DNA of 64,000 nucleotides, taken from positions 2,947,001 through 3,011,000 of the forward strand of contig JBAMJR010000047.1 in NCBI GenBank assembly GCA_038501785.1, written 5' to 3'. This DNA comes from Myoxocephalus aenaeus (Eukaryota > Chordata > Actinopteri > Perciformes > Cottidae). Made by a program: the position numbers and the translations under genes. The first letter of the stretch is position 1; every line of letters begins with the position of its first letter. Positions 25,701 to 39,185 of this stretch are shown piece by piece. The notes under the pieces are model-generated. The model had not been told where the DNA came from. It saw nothing but the letters and a program-made list of their open reading frames with translations, and ran no database searches.

Positions 25701-28075
25701 AAACAAGAGGATGAAACCAGGCTTTAAAAAAAAAAAGAGTGGAGTCGTGTGGAACATCAGGGAGCAGTGCACCTCAGCGGGGGGGGGGGGAAGATGCTGT
25801 GGAATAAAAGATGCTGGGAATAAAAGATGCTGGGAATAAAGGCGAGCAATTGGACGGTAAGTGGAGAAAGAGGAGGATGGACATGATGGAGGACAGCAGG
25901 TGATAAATTCAACTCAGGTCTTCAGCAGATCTGGTGTTTGTCTGCGATATTGCCAACATGAGCTGTACACTAACATGAAATAGCTTTTTGGTAAGACTGT
26001 TCTGTTTTTGTTGCCAGGCAACATGCCCTTCGAGGAACCATCGCTGGCTAAATTGTTATAATGACACAACTCGTGGGTACAAACGCTCGCAATCGTCAAA
26101 AGAGGAATGGAAAATAAAGGCGGCGCGCGCTGAGTTTCTCACGGGGACCAGAGGGTGAGGTGTCTGTTTCCAAGGGGGAGCGATAAGAGCGCCGCATGGG
26201 GGCGTGCCGCGCCGCCCGCGCTGGAACACCCCCGCCGCCCAACGGCAGCAACAATGTGAGCAATGTGGGACCGTCCGCACGCCGAGAACTGGGACCGGTG
26301 CGATAAGGAGCGTGCACAATGGGGCCTGCTCAGGTGGTGCGGGGTGGTCGTCCGTCATGCGCGGCGTGCGGCGCTGGAGATAGAAGTCCCACCGAGCTGG
26401 CCGGTCCCCAAAGCGCGTCTGGGAAAAAATGTGTTTGTGTTGCGCGTGTGTGTGTGGAGAGAAAAAAAATAATAGAAGAAGCAAGAATGAGCCAGTCAAG
26501 GTCCAGATGCGTTTTGAAAGTGGAGTTAAATCTGTTGCTAGAGCAAACCAATAAGCTCCAAAGTGCGTCACCGGACGCTTCGGATGGTTAATGGACGACT
26601 CGGGTGAACGTGACATAATGTGACGTCTATAACGGCAGCTCAGCGGCGGCGCAGCAGTCGGGGCGCGGGCCCATTTGCGACGCAGTCAGCCGTTCTGGAA
26701 CCTGCCACGCAGCAGACGAGCGACCTGAGCGGAGGGTGTTTATGCGTGTGTGTGTGTGTGTGTGTGAGAACACAGTGGGAGATAACGCGAGGTTTGAATT
26801 CCCCCTACAGGAGTGCAGTTTAAAGTACAACGTCGCACGACAATGATCGGCGCTTGCTTGCTTTCGTTCTTAATTACCTCCACCTCAAGAGAGGGAAGCG
26901 AATGTAGAATCATCTGAGCTCAGTCGCCATTATGATCTCAACTCCCCTGCGGGGACAGCGAGATCCATCCCAAATGTCACCGTGCAGGCAATAAAAAGAC
27001 CGCTGCTGGCACATTTACATGAGCAAATGTCAATATTTCTTCGGCGACTGCGCTGGAATTAGATCGGTGGGATTAATCCGCGCTCTTTTGAGGAAAGACG
27101 CTGATGTAAAAGTTGCAATTCCTCGAGCGCTTCGCGCTATATCGAGTCGACGATTAGCTCCGAGAAAAGATGACATTTTGCAGCGACGCGGCTCAATGTC
27201 CTTGCTGTCCGAGCGTCGATTATATCGGCGCTCAAGTGAGATCCTGTGAAGCTCGAGGTTGCCCGGACGGTGATGATGAGTCTCATCGACAGGTGAGGCA
27301 AACAGAGAGGAGGGAGGGAAAAAGAAGAAGAAGAAGAAAGAAACATCTGATCCTCATTTCAATCAACTGAGCACCAGGCTGTACGCGCGACCTTCACGCT
27401 GACGCCTATAATTTGCCCGCTGCTTGCCGCGACACTGAGAAGTTAGCATTTTTTTAATCGCGACGGGTTATTATGGCGGTGAGACGCCGTCAGACATGAG
27501 TCGACCTGCCCACTGGCTACTCCAGACGTGGAAGGGGACACAACAGGTGCAAATTGCGGGTTTTCTGCATGTACACGAGTGCTACAACATGATTGCATAT
27601 ACGTGGACACACAAAGGAGTATTATTCCCCTTTGTTTGATTAGAACACGGCCGCTCTTATCAAGAAAATAGAAGCCTTGATTGCGCTGAATTAAATTGGA
27701 ATTGGCTGCGGGAATTACTTGTTTTGCGAAAATGACATTTGCAGGACTCGGTGAGAGCAGCGAGCCGGTTTCAGAGACGGAGTTGGGGGGAGAATCCCCG
27801 CCGAATGCACCGCCGACGACCATCATGCAGACGCCTGCGTGTAATGAGCCTCGTCTTCTGGCGCCACGAGTAGCGGTGTGTGTGCGGAGAGAGGTGACCG
27901 ATCCAATCAGGCCTTCCTACCCGGTGGATCTGGCAGTCAAATCCCTCCCCTTATGCATCCTTGAGCACTGCTGATCCTTACAGATAATTAGAAAGGACCG
28001 CGGGGCTTAGTCTCCCTCCACCATGTCTCCTGGTTTTGTTGCATCAGCAGGGACATGTGCGCACTCCTGGGGAGT

Positions 28076-28114
<39 letters not shown>

Positions 28115-30956
28115 AGCGGATTTTGTGCACGTGTTTGGGAGGAAGGGGGAAAACTGCTCAGGGTGCACATTAGTTTGTTTTTTCACGACGTAGAATAGTA
28201 TTATGGGTTGCACTGTTTGGTAATCAGAATCAGAATCAGAATCAGAAACCGTTTATTAGCCAGGAATGCTTTCACACAAACGAGGAATTTTTTGAGGCGG
28301 AAGGTGCATACATTGGACATGGACATGGGACGTAAGACGAGACAAACAACAATCAACAATCAACGAAAACAACAGTGCATGGCGTGCATGGCGTGAAAAC
28401 AACAGTGCATGGCGTGATGGGCTTCCCGACAAGCTCTGAGATGCAAAGAATTGTGGGACTGCATTATTAATGAAGCCCCTGGGACGTGAAGTGCTGAACA
28501 TGGATCACTACCATAGAGCCTGCTGGCAGTATTCAATTCACTATAACTTAATATAATGTGTTTTAGGTGAAAATACAGACTGGAATAAAAGAAAGTGAAT
28601 GTATAGCGTGGCACTGAACACATCACTCATAAGTATATACATTCATGGAGGTTCGCCGTTTAAAATCATGTTCAGTAAGTTTATTTACAAATGTTTGAAT
28701 GCATAACGATTGAAATTGAAAATGTGAAATTTGAAACTCAGTTGTCAATGAACTGGATCTGTTGACATGCAAACTCATGTTGGCTTTCATATTGTTGGTG
28801 ACATGCAATGGTAATAATAGTTATTTCAACCAAATTATAATGAAATAATAATGGCTGCTGCAGCTTTAAGCAACAGAAAAAAACAAGTAAGAGGGCCTTG
28901 AGTTGCAATTGTTTTAGCAAATTATTAATTCCAAGGTCAAGTATCAACTTTGATGGTTCACACAACAATAATCTGTCACCCTTCAACTCCATCTGCTGAA
29001 GATGATGAAAAGGTCTGGAAGCCGCTAGTAAGCAGTCCTTGAGCTGGGATTGTTTTTTTTTCTTCCACACACGTATTTCCAAGGTCATACGAGACTTTTG
29101 AAGCTATAGTTTTGTTTTTATGGCTGCAACAAAACAGGTTTCATTCAAAAGGAACATACATTTAAGATTTGATGAATTTCACTGGGAGCTTAATGAATAG
29201 GGATCCAAAATGGAAACAAAATAGAATTGCATTAAACCGGAGCATCTAACTACTGAACTGTCTTCAGGAGACCCTGCCAGGCAGCTGGCTGTAGACGGAC
29301 AAAGAGAGGTTCTCAAGATGTATGAGGACAATCTAAACAAGACAAAGACGAGGAACAATGGGTTGGACGAAGAGATAAATCTTTGGGGCGCCACGAGGAG
29401 CTTGGAGGGAGGAACTCAACTGATCTGAAGTCAGGTTTCAGGGCCACATGTTCATTTAGACGCTAACAAACGGGACGTCTGTGTCACAAGAGGAAAGAAC
29501 CTTAAAAATCTGGAGAAATGTCAGCAGCAGTGGAAATTCCTAAATAGAAATGTCCATGCTGCATGTGTCCAATGAGATGCGACGGCACGAATACACACAA
29601 GAGCTCAGCAGTATCAGGTGATTTGAGTCCATCCTCCACTGAGGGAGGGAAAGATGAAGGACGGGGGTGCAGGAGGAGGAGGAGGAGGAGGAGGAAGGCC
29701 TGTTAAGGCTCAGCTAATGAGCACAGGCGATATGTGTTTGCTCAGCACAGAGCGCGCCGTTCGCGGGGAAGCGAGTGACACGGAGGTCTCCGCACTAAGC
29801 TTGACCAGATTGGATCTCCCGCCATCGGGTGGCATCTCCGGGGAGCCGCCGCGGGATGCGACTCTAAACACACAAACACACACAATCTGCTGTGGAGGCG
29901 CACACATCTGTGCGGGAACCCGCGCACCCACATTAACACGTGGATGCACAAATATGTTTAAAAGGTCCCCAGACTGAACTTTTCCTTTCCCCCCGACTAA
30001 GCAGTGGTGGGAGATGCACTGCTGATTACGCAGGGGGGGGGGGGGAGAGAAAGTGTGTGTGTGTTCGTGTGTGTGTGTGTGTCTTTTCCTTGCTTAGTTT
30101 TCCACGCACGTCGCTGCTGAAAGCATGTACTATAAATTTAAACTATCACGTTATTGCTTATGCACACATGCCTCCGAGCGCGTTTTACCACAACGCAGTA
30201 CAGCGTTAAGCTCACCTTGGAGACATTTTTTTTTGAAGGTCAGTGTTCGCCGTCATTAGCACTGTCAGTCGGTAAAAAACGGCATCCGGGGCCGCCGTGA
30301 CAACGGAGCGCTGCTCTGACTGGAGGGTTTCCCTGCAGGGCATGTCTCGCTTGTCAGTCCAGGAGTTCGCCGATGGGTATGTTTATACGAGGCGCCGCAC
30401 TCCCTCACCGCTCACCGAACGCCTGAATGTGGCCTAGATACAAGCCCCGCCCCCTCCGCATAACAAACAATCAAGAGCCTCGTCCAGCCCGGGCTTCACC
30501 GCCAAAGCCAATCATTTCACCGGCAGGACAGCGACTTGCCAAATCTACTGTATTTCACTTTCATTATGCCGAGCCGGAGGAGAGCGACTGTGAGAGGGAG
30601 ACAGAGAGAGAGAGAAAGGGAGAGGAGAGGGGAGCCAAATTAAAAGACTCCCGTAGCCCTGCATACACTCAGTTCCGATCCCATATTTAATTCAGTGATT
30701 GATTTGTTCATTAAAATACATCCCAAACCTAATTATTCCATTAATAATCCAAAACCTAATGAAAGAAAAATGCTCTGTATATGTGTGTGTGTGTGTGTGA
30801 GAGAGGGTGAGAGAGAGAGAAAGATAGAGAATCAGTTAGTGAGTGATAAAGAGAAGATGGTGACAAGAGGGAGATGCAGGAAGAGACGGAGAATGAGGTC
30901 ATTTTTTTTTTTTGCCACAGAAATTCCTCGTTTTCTACAACTACACAAACATTTGC

Positions 30957-31032
<76 letters not shown>

Positions 31033-34000
31033 TTGCAACTTTGACCTCAGATAAACACGAGCGAGCGCATGGCCACCATGGAAACAGAGAGATGGGCCGA
31101 TTTGTGAAAGGAAAAGGAGATGTAGATGTTCATAAGAGGCTGGAGGAGGGGAAAGGAAAAGGATAAGAGAACAGAAGAGGAAAAAAATAAACAAACTAAA
31201 AAGGAAAAGGAAAAGAAAAAAGAGGAAGAAAAACACACCTGAAAGGAAGTAAAGGAGCGGAACAGAAAGATAGGAAAGGAGAAGAAGAAAAAAAAAGAAG
31301 AAAAGGAAAGATCGAGACTAATAAATTAGAGGCCATTCGCACGGATCCAAAGAGACCTCTGTGTGTGTCCTGTATAATGTGAATGTGTGTGTGCCGTAAC
31401 GCGAGCGTCAGTCATTGTGTGTGGCAGTGGGAGTGGGGCAGCCCTGAGTGTGGCTGGAGATTAATGGGGGCCATTATCTCAATGCCCAAAACACTCAGTG
31501 ATGAAGAGTCACTGCCTGGCGACAGGCCTTGGCCAATCCATTTGCGGCGCAGCGGTCACCTGCCCGGGTCAGAGCCCACATACGGCCGGTGTTTGTGCTG
31601 TTGTTGTGGCGATGGTGGCGAGGGAGGGAGGGATTGGAAAAATGCCACAACATTATGGCGAAATAGGAAAACGGTGGGAGAGTTTCTCTCCACCTGGTTG
31701 GTATGGATTTGCAGCTGTGGACAGACTCAGATCTGGAATGCTACTAAGTACATCCCCTCAAATACACTTTTGAGATACTTGTACTTCAGTATTTCCATTG
31801 CATGCCACTTCATTGTTATTGCACTACAGTTCTACTTCAGGTAAATATTTATCCTTAGACACTGAGGAATGATGATTGGAAGGTTTCCCTGGTCTCGCTA
31901 CTGAATATGAGGCGATGGAGGGCAGTTATTAACAGCAAAGTAATGATGTTTACAATCCTTGATTCTTGTCGCGATGGAGAGCAATGATCACAGCCAGGAC
32001 GGGATTCCTCTGTGTTTATTGTCTGGTCTCACCTAAAATGGACTTTTCTCTCATTATTACAAATATTTACTGCCACTGGAAACGTGTAGGAGGATGCCCA
32101 AGCCACCCAAGCTGAATTACTCATGAATACTTCTACTCTTGGTAACCAACCACTGCTACTGTTGAAACTTTTTGGATTTTCTGACTCTGTTATCGAGTAA
32201 TTGAGGCATTTCTCCTTTTAATCAAAAGAATAGTTTGACAATTTGGGGGAAATAAATACCAATTTGATATCTTGCCAAGAATTAAAGGAGATTGGTTCCA
32301 CTGTATCCAGTGCTTATGCTAAGCTACGCTCTATGGTTGCTGGCTCCAACTGTTCCTTTCAACCTCAATAATTGCTCTACTGGTACTCATAATATAAGAT
32401 ATAATATAAAATGCTATGGTAAGTGTCTCCACTACATAATATGAGCCTCTGTGTTATTTAATTGAATCCCTCCTTTATTTTCTCGTCTATCTTAACAACA
32501 CCCTTTTCAAAGCTAGCTAAAGACCAAGGGAAAATTATTTCCCCCCTTTGCTAGAACATTGTGTCTCTTCGGAAGGATGCTGTTTCTCCTGGAGGACAGG
32601 CTCCCCATCATTGAGGTTTCCTATCGTTACCTATCATTATCATTATATTATTGAGAGTGCAAAGATCACTCAGAGTTATTTATTGGGCTCACATGTCCAA
32701 ACACACACGGGCACGTGAATGCAAAGACACGTTACTGCTCCTGGACACGCCGCAGAGAATGTCAGTCTTTTTCTGGCTTGGAAAAAAATATCTCGGGGCC
32801 ATGCGATGGAGGATCCAAGAGGCTAATAAAACAGAAGAAACAAGCTTTCTGGCTTTAATGCTGTGAGCATTTAGCTCGACTATGTGTGCTCGGGTAGTCT
32901 GGTGCGGAGCGCATGCTGCTTAATGGACTCCCTGCTGCAACTGGGAACACATACCTGTGTCAGGAAGGAGTGGAGTCTAAATTTAATCAAATTTGAGCAG
33001 TTTGGCGTGGCTTAGCTTCGTTTTTAGCCCTGCTAGCGACATGGCTCGAGGTTCTATTAGATGGGCCGCCATGGGATTTTGTAAAGACCAAATAGACTCT
33101 ATTCTGAAACAAATGAAGCCATGAAAATAATTACATTACACATGCAATCCTAAGTGATGTGTCTCCATTTAAAAGCCAAGACCCATGTTGACAGAAACGG
33201 AAGCGCTAATGGAAAAAGGCTGGTAGGAAAACAACAAACCGCTGATTTGATTCCCAAATTCACTCGATGAAAACTAATTATCAGGCTTTGATTATCAATC
33301 AATCGGTCAAGCACCTTCATCCACACTCAACATCCAACCACGAGACGGAATTGCAGTTATTGCAGACAATCGCACTCAAACGACTACAGCATTGAATGTC
33401 ACGGCGCCGTGTGGGTCGAGGACGGTTGAGAATAATACTCCCTCTTGCTCGTCCTCACTTATAGAACCACTAAGAAACGGACACTTCCCCTCTTGCTGCC
33501 ACAGGTGAAATCGAATCCAATTACGGAAATAAGTACCTGCTTAAGTAACCTGCTGCTCATGCTCTTGGGAATCATCCATCATGGGGGAATAAAGGGTTAA
33601 GAACTCCCACGATAACCCCCCCCTCACCCCACAAAGCCACGGCTCTCATCCCTGACTTAGACAGATATATTGCCTTTAACGACGACCAATATGAATCGAT
33701 TCCAACAGTGCAACTCATAAAGGAGTCCTTTAGAAAGAGGACGCTATCTGAACAAGGGCACAGCGGCTCATTTATGAACACGCAATTTATTGATCTTTTT
33801 CATGGCAGCATGCTAGTTTGTAAGGATATGATATGAAAGGTTAAAGGTTGGGAGTGAGATGACTCCATCTACACCAACTACCCTCTTGTCTCATGCTATT
33901 GAGTGGCCATTGTGTTTGATTTTCTTCCCCATATTAATTAATTTACCTGAAACAATGCATGTATATCCAAAGCTTTAAGTAAAACCATGTTTCCTTTCAG

Positions 34001-36748
34001 TTAAAGATGCTTAAAAAAGTGAATTTATATGTTATTAGTGGCCATATCAGGATAAAATCCAGAAGCGACGCGCCACACTATCTTTTTACAAACGCCATCT
34101 ATATGCATCTCTGTTCCCGCTCCCTCGCCCGTACAGATCATTTATCTGATCAGGGATCAGATGAACGCTACAAAGTGTGTGACTGCATGTTTGCAAAAAA
34201 CCCCCGGTCTGTATTCCTGCGGCTCATTACCGTGTAATTCCAGTGTCACGTCAGCGGCCGCGATCACAGGGGACACGCCGGCATTCTGCCATATCAGGTA
34301 GCGATCCAATTTGCTCAAGGTGCACAAAGCAGTTGTGAGTAAACTGACACAAGTGATGCGGCGGCACCTCGGTATTTGTTTTCGCAACGGTGGAAATTGT
34401 TTAATATAATGGCATTGCGGGTTTGACCAGTGAAAGAACGGACTGCGACTGTGCAATTGTAGCTTGAACGTCAGCGGGTAGAAAGGCCGGCAAACTTGGA
34501 CGGCACAAAATCAACTCTTGTAGAACAGTAACAGTTGTTGTTTTGTCTACAAATCCGATCAGGCTGATCAGTGCCAGCGGTAAATCAGCCTGGGGTTGTG
34601 TGTGTGTGTGTGTGTGTGTGTGGTTGCCTCTGTGTCACAGCAGATGCCTGCACATCATGTAATAGCACCCCGCTGCCATCCCAGAGTTATAACTCGGAGA
34701 AGTTAAATCTCACCCAGCAGTTACACCATCGAGCAGTCTGGCTGCGTCGGCTTCATTTGCAAAGAAAACACAAATGTTCTTTGGGTAAGCAAAAGCACAC
34801 ACACGATATTTCCATCCTTACTGCTGTTTCCACCGATCCGGGTGCAGATTTTGTTAGCGCAGCAGAGGCGGGGCGGTTAATTCGCTCGTTTCTTGCGCCG
34901 TCACTCATTCCCTGAGAGAATAATGCGTGTTGATGCTCTTCTAAGACGGAGTTCAAAGCAAACTAGGCATGTCTGCCGCCTAACGACGTCAGTGGCCCTT
35001 CATGTCATTGTGAAGGGTTGTGGAAATGATCAGCGTGTCAAGCAGTGAGGATAATTAGGATCAACAGGGGCGAACTGGAGGAGATTAATACAAAAAAAGT
35101 CAACAACAAAAGACCAGAACTCTGTATTGGAAAACTGCTCTCGGATTCTTTTTCCTTTTGCGGCTCACATTTCGGGTGGATCTTGATACGATGCCACAAA
35201 AACAGACACATTGTGAAAGCGGTACGAGGCAGTTCAAATAAGAATTTGGAAGGTGCAATAATATCATGTCTCTGCAGAAGAATCAGATCTTGATCTGGGT
35301 GACACTGGACACGTCACACACCTGTCCAACACCCCCAACATGCCGGTGTGGGGTTCCCGACCCGACCGCCGTCTTCTTACCTTGGCGATCTGGACACACC
35401 AGTTGAGCAGCAGCTGCGATCCGATGTTGTCCTTGTGCTCGTGCACGTAGTCGAGGAGGCAGCCGTGGGGCATGAGCTGCGTGACCAGCTGGATGGTGGG
35501 GCTCAGGCAGACGCCCAGCAGACGCACCAGGTGGGGGTGCTCCATGCTGGCCATGATCAGGGCCTCCTGGGTGAGAGGGGGGGAGCGGGACAAAGAGGGA
35601 CTAAGAAGGTTGTTGCATTGCAGTCGGTTCATCAATTGTGGCAAATATGGGAGCGTATTAGTCTAAATAACCAGTAACTGAACTTTCTTGGTGATTGGAT
35701 GTTCTTGCCAAACTGCCCCTTGGGAGTCCACGCATCTATTACCCACGGATACACTTTCCTACTAGGGGGTGGAGTTAGATGCATACATTTAGACTTGTGG
35801 AATGATGAATATATCTGCATGCAAAGCATCTGTCCACAGAGTGTTCCCACTGTGCGCGAAAATCCTTCAAAGCTGCACAAAGTAGCCTTTTTCATCTATA
35901 TTTTAACATGCATAAAACACAGAGGTTCTCTCGCTGTCGTACCGGCGCCGCTGAACACAGAGTCGCGGCGTGTCTGATTTCACAGGCTCCCCTGGTTTGA
36001 TACGCCGTGTAAATGCATTTTTTTCCCCCCCGTCTCATCTCTCTCTCTCTCATCCCTTCCTGCGGCAGATGGCCGAAGAGGTTTTGAACAGTTGGGACTC
36101 AACGTCGGGTAATTGTTATTGCGGAGCTGCAAGCAGAAGGATGTGTGGCGGTGATGAAGTGTTATGATGGCGAGGGCTGATACTCGTGGCCGGCGTGAAT
36201 ATGCATTATGGCGGAGCAGAAGCTGCACCCGGAGACTTCAGTCTCCCATTGCTCTCTCGTGTGGACACGCTCTCTTGGCAGCGCTCGGAAAACACTCCAC
36301 GCTCACACACATACACACACACACACACAAACACACACTCAAGGACACACTCCCTCTTGCTGTGTCTGCGCAAGGCGAGCGGTCGAGGAGGAGGAGGAGG
36401 AGGAGGTGGTGGTGTATATCCAGGCTCAGCCCCCGGGGCAGCTGATAGATAGATGAGGTGCCTTTTTAAATTTAGGTGCTAAAGATGAGCTTAGAGGGGA
36501 GAGTGGTGGCGGTGTGGGAGCGAGTAGATTAATTCAAAACAGGAGGGGGGGGGGGGGGGGGGGGGCAATAGGCCGGAGAGGCTTTTGCACCATCAGTGGC
36601 CTGATTTAAACAGAGCCTCGCGGCCCAAGGTAGTGCCACTACATCTCCACTTCATAAAACCAGCTGCTCCCTCCCGTCGCTGTGCATACCGCACACCTCG
36701 GGATCGGGAGAGGAAGAAGACGGGAGGAGGGGGGAGAAAGCGAAGCAG

Positions 36749-36801
<53 letters not shown>

Positions 36802-36919
36802 CAGGAAGAAGGAGAGAGCTTTTATTCTCGCTGTGATCCCACAAGACCCGTGACTCGTAAACTATGTCCGGCTAAACTCTTCCACTGGCGTTAAACTCCC
36901 GGTGCAAACGTTACGAGGA

Positions 36920-36970
<51 letters not shown>

Positions 36971-37071
36971 TGTGCATGAGTGCGCGTGTGTTTTGCTTTC
37001 TCTCTCGTCTACCTGAGCGCTGACCTCCATTACTGCCGGCTGACCCCGCCTCTCCAATCTGGCTCACTTGC

Positions 37072-37104
<33 letters not shown>

Positions 37105-37114
37105 CCCTCCCCCC

Positions 37115-37183
<69 letters not shown>

Positions 37184-39133
37184 ACATGTCTGCTACGCAA
37201 GTATGTGTATGCATCTAATTTAGTGCGCCATATTAGGCTTTTGCATTTCACATGAAATAATCAACCCGCTCACTCAAAATTCACATTTTTGCCAACACAA
37301 GCAAATCAGCTTGCAGCTCCCGCATTGCGAGGCCGTCACCACCTGGGGAGCCTTTTGTTGGAAAGTGCGCGCCGTTTGGTTATTGGTGTTTATATGTGTG
37401 GATCTTCGGAGTGTGTTTGGAGCCGGCACTCCAGTGGCTAGTTTCCCAGTGGCGAGGCGTGAGCCTGCCTTTAGATTGCTGTTTAACAAGCCGGCAGACG
37501 GAGCATATTGGCTCTGGATGGAACAGAGACCCCCGCTGGGAGGAACAGGGGAAGAGGGAGAGGAGGGAGGATGCAGGGAAAATGCAAGGATAGAAGAGGA
37601 GGAGGAGGAGGAGAAGAAAATGGCAGAAAGGGAAATAAAAGATGGAAGCCCCAGCTTATACGAGAGAACTCCCTTTAATTTATCGTCTATAAAAAAAGTC
37701 CAAGGTGACATGTTCCATTTGCTGTTTTGTCAGACCCAATGTTTTAAAACCCACAGATTTATGTTTCTGAGGAGCTGGACCCGGAGCGTTTCTGCTTGAA
37801 AATGAGACAAAATACTACATTTTCAATAAATCAGCTAATCATTTTAGCTTTACTGTCAAAGTGGAGGAGGCCAGGGAATAATACGATACAAGTTTTAACG
37901 AGAATGACAAATGACGCAGGAGCTTCCGCACATTTTGGTTTGTGGAAGATGGAGTTGGAAGAAGTTGGATGCAGAGGTGCAGAAGATTTAAACAGTTGGG
38001 CAAACATCCAAAACAATATTGAAGATGAACTACCATCCCTTTGCAAACCTGGTGATAAGTAAACTGCGGCGTGAAAAGAAAGATGGGTAAAAGAGTGAGG
38101 GAGACGGGGAAGAAAGGACGGAGGAGAGAGGTGACGAAGATAAGGTGGGAAGAATTGGAAAGTCCCCCGGTTTGTTCCCTTCCTCCTCCTCTATCACGGC
38201 CTGGATTCCAATAAAGCCATATCTCATAAACAAGTGCTGTTTTTTAATAGAGTCTCGTTCAATACATGCCTGGCCGTACAGCACGGTGGAGTTCACTTTA
38301 TTACTGCCTCCTGACTGAAATGGTACTCTCGTAAGAATTTACCGCCGAATGCACAATCCCACAAAGTGACGCGGCTCGCGAAACACGGGCACGAGGCGCC
38401 GCGGTATAAACACTCACGTCCATGAACTCCACGTTGGCTTTGGGACCCGTGGTCTCGTTGAGGATTTTAATGGCCACGGGGATCTTCACCGTCTCACCTT
38501 CCGGGACCCAGATGCCCTGAAACACACGAGTAATCACCATATAAATGCAAGTCTCAATAAACAGACACAGCGAAGCCGCTGAGGATTTTTGATGGGCGCT
38601 TCCTGTGTTTAACGGCGTCTACTGCACTAAATACATTCCTCAAATTAAGATAAAAAATGAAACACCTCCAGTCACTGTATGGGGCCTAAATAGAGCCAAG
38701 CAAAGAGCTTTGGCTCATAACATGGCTGTAAATTCATGTAGCTATGCAGATTAATTGTATTAAAGTGTGGCGATAAAAGCAAATAGGCCCATCAGTACTG
38801 TAATAGGGAGGAATTTTAAGATGGAGGTAGAAAATGCCGTATTTATTCAATGAGTTTGTTGAGTTCCGGGGTGGTGTGAATAAGTCTGCCAAGGGCAGGG
38901 AAGTTGGCAAGCAAGGAGCCGATCCTGTTCCAGGTCCTTGAGCCGCCCTCGGCTCTTGTCTGTCAGGAAACGCTGCCACAAAGGGACACGTTTATGCTTA
39001 TTGTTGAGGTTGTCACGCAGGGCGCTGCCACTTGAAAGGAACTTTGTTTTCCTTGAGTGTCTTCCTTCGCTGTCTCGCTGACTCGCTGGTGTTTGATTTA
39101 CAATGCGGAGGCGGGCGGCCACAAAGAATGATG

Positions 39134-39185
<52 letters not shown>

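Larger units (their letters stand above)
21344..35380 (-). other. erbb4 longest intron in window (intron 20)
   Basis: 14.0 kb, splitting the kinase domain between the hinge and catalytic loop. It holds most recognisable repeats: a fold-back element (24190-24820), a 16-bp tandem repeat (25791-25839), a CpG-rich patch (26090-26470), (GT)n 28076-28113, a LINE-like tail (28221-28335), G13 at 30033-30045, (CA)n 30960-31030, a polypurine tract (31130-31320), two teleost repeats (31735-31850, 32223-32355) and (GT)n 34598-34622. No other gene was recognised. Confidence 0.8.
35567..38417 (-). other. erbb4 intron 19
   Basis: 2.85 kb, unusually rich in simple sequence: (CA)n 36302-36330, GGA repeats 36388-36409, a 21-bp G run at 36545-36565, (GT)n 36752-36799 and 36921-36967, a 97-bp C-rich run 37073-37169 and (CA)n to 37187, GGA repeats 37594-37616. 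No gene recognised. Confidence 0.85.

Noticed and set aside
29654..29977. A plus-strand open frame beginning in a (GGA)n repeat
   Set aside because: Poly-Gly start, no conserved domain, and no transcript context.
30756..31236. Long open frames around 31 kb on both strands
   Set aside because: They are readings of (CA)n and of the polypurine tract.
36891..37255. Open frames of more than 90 codons through poly-C and (CA)n
   Set aside because: They translate to poly-Pro/poly-Gly and Thr-His repeats only, a by-product of simple sequence.
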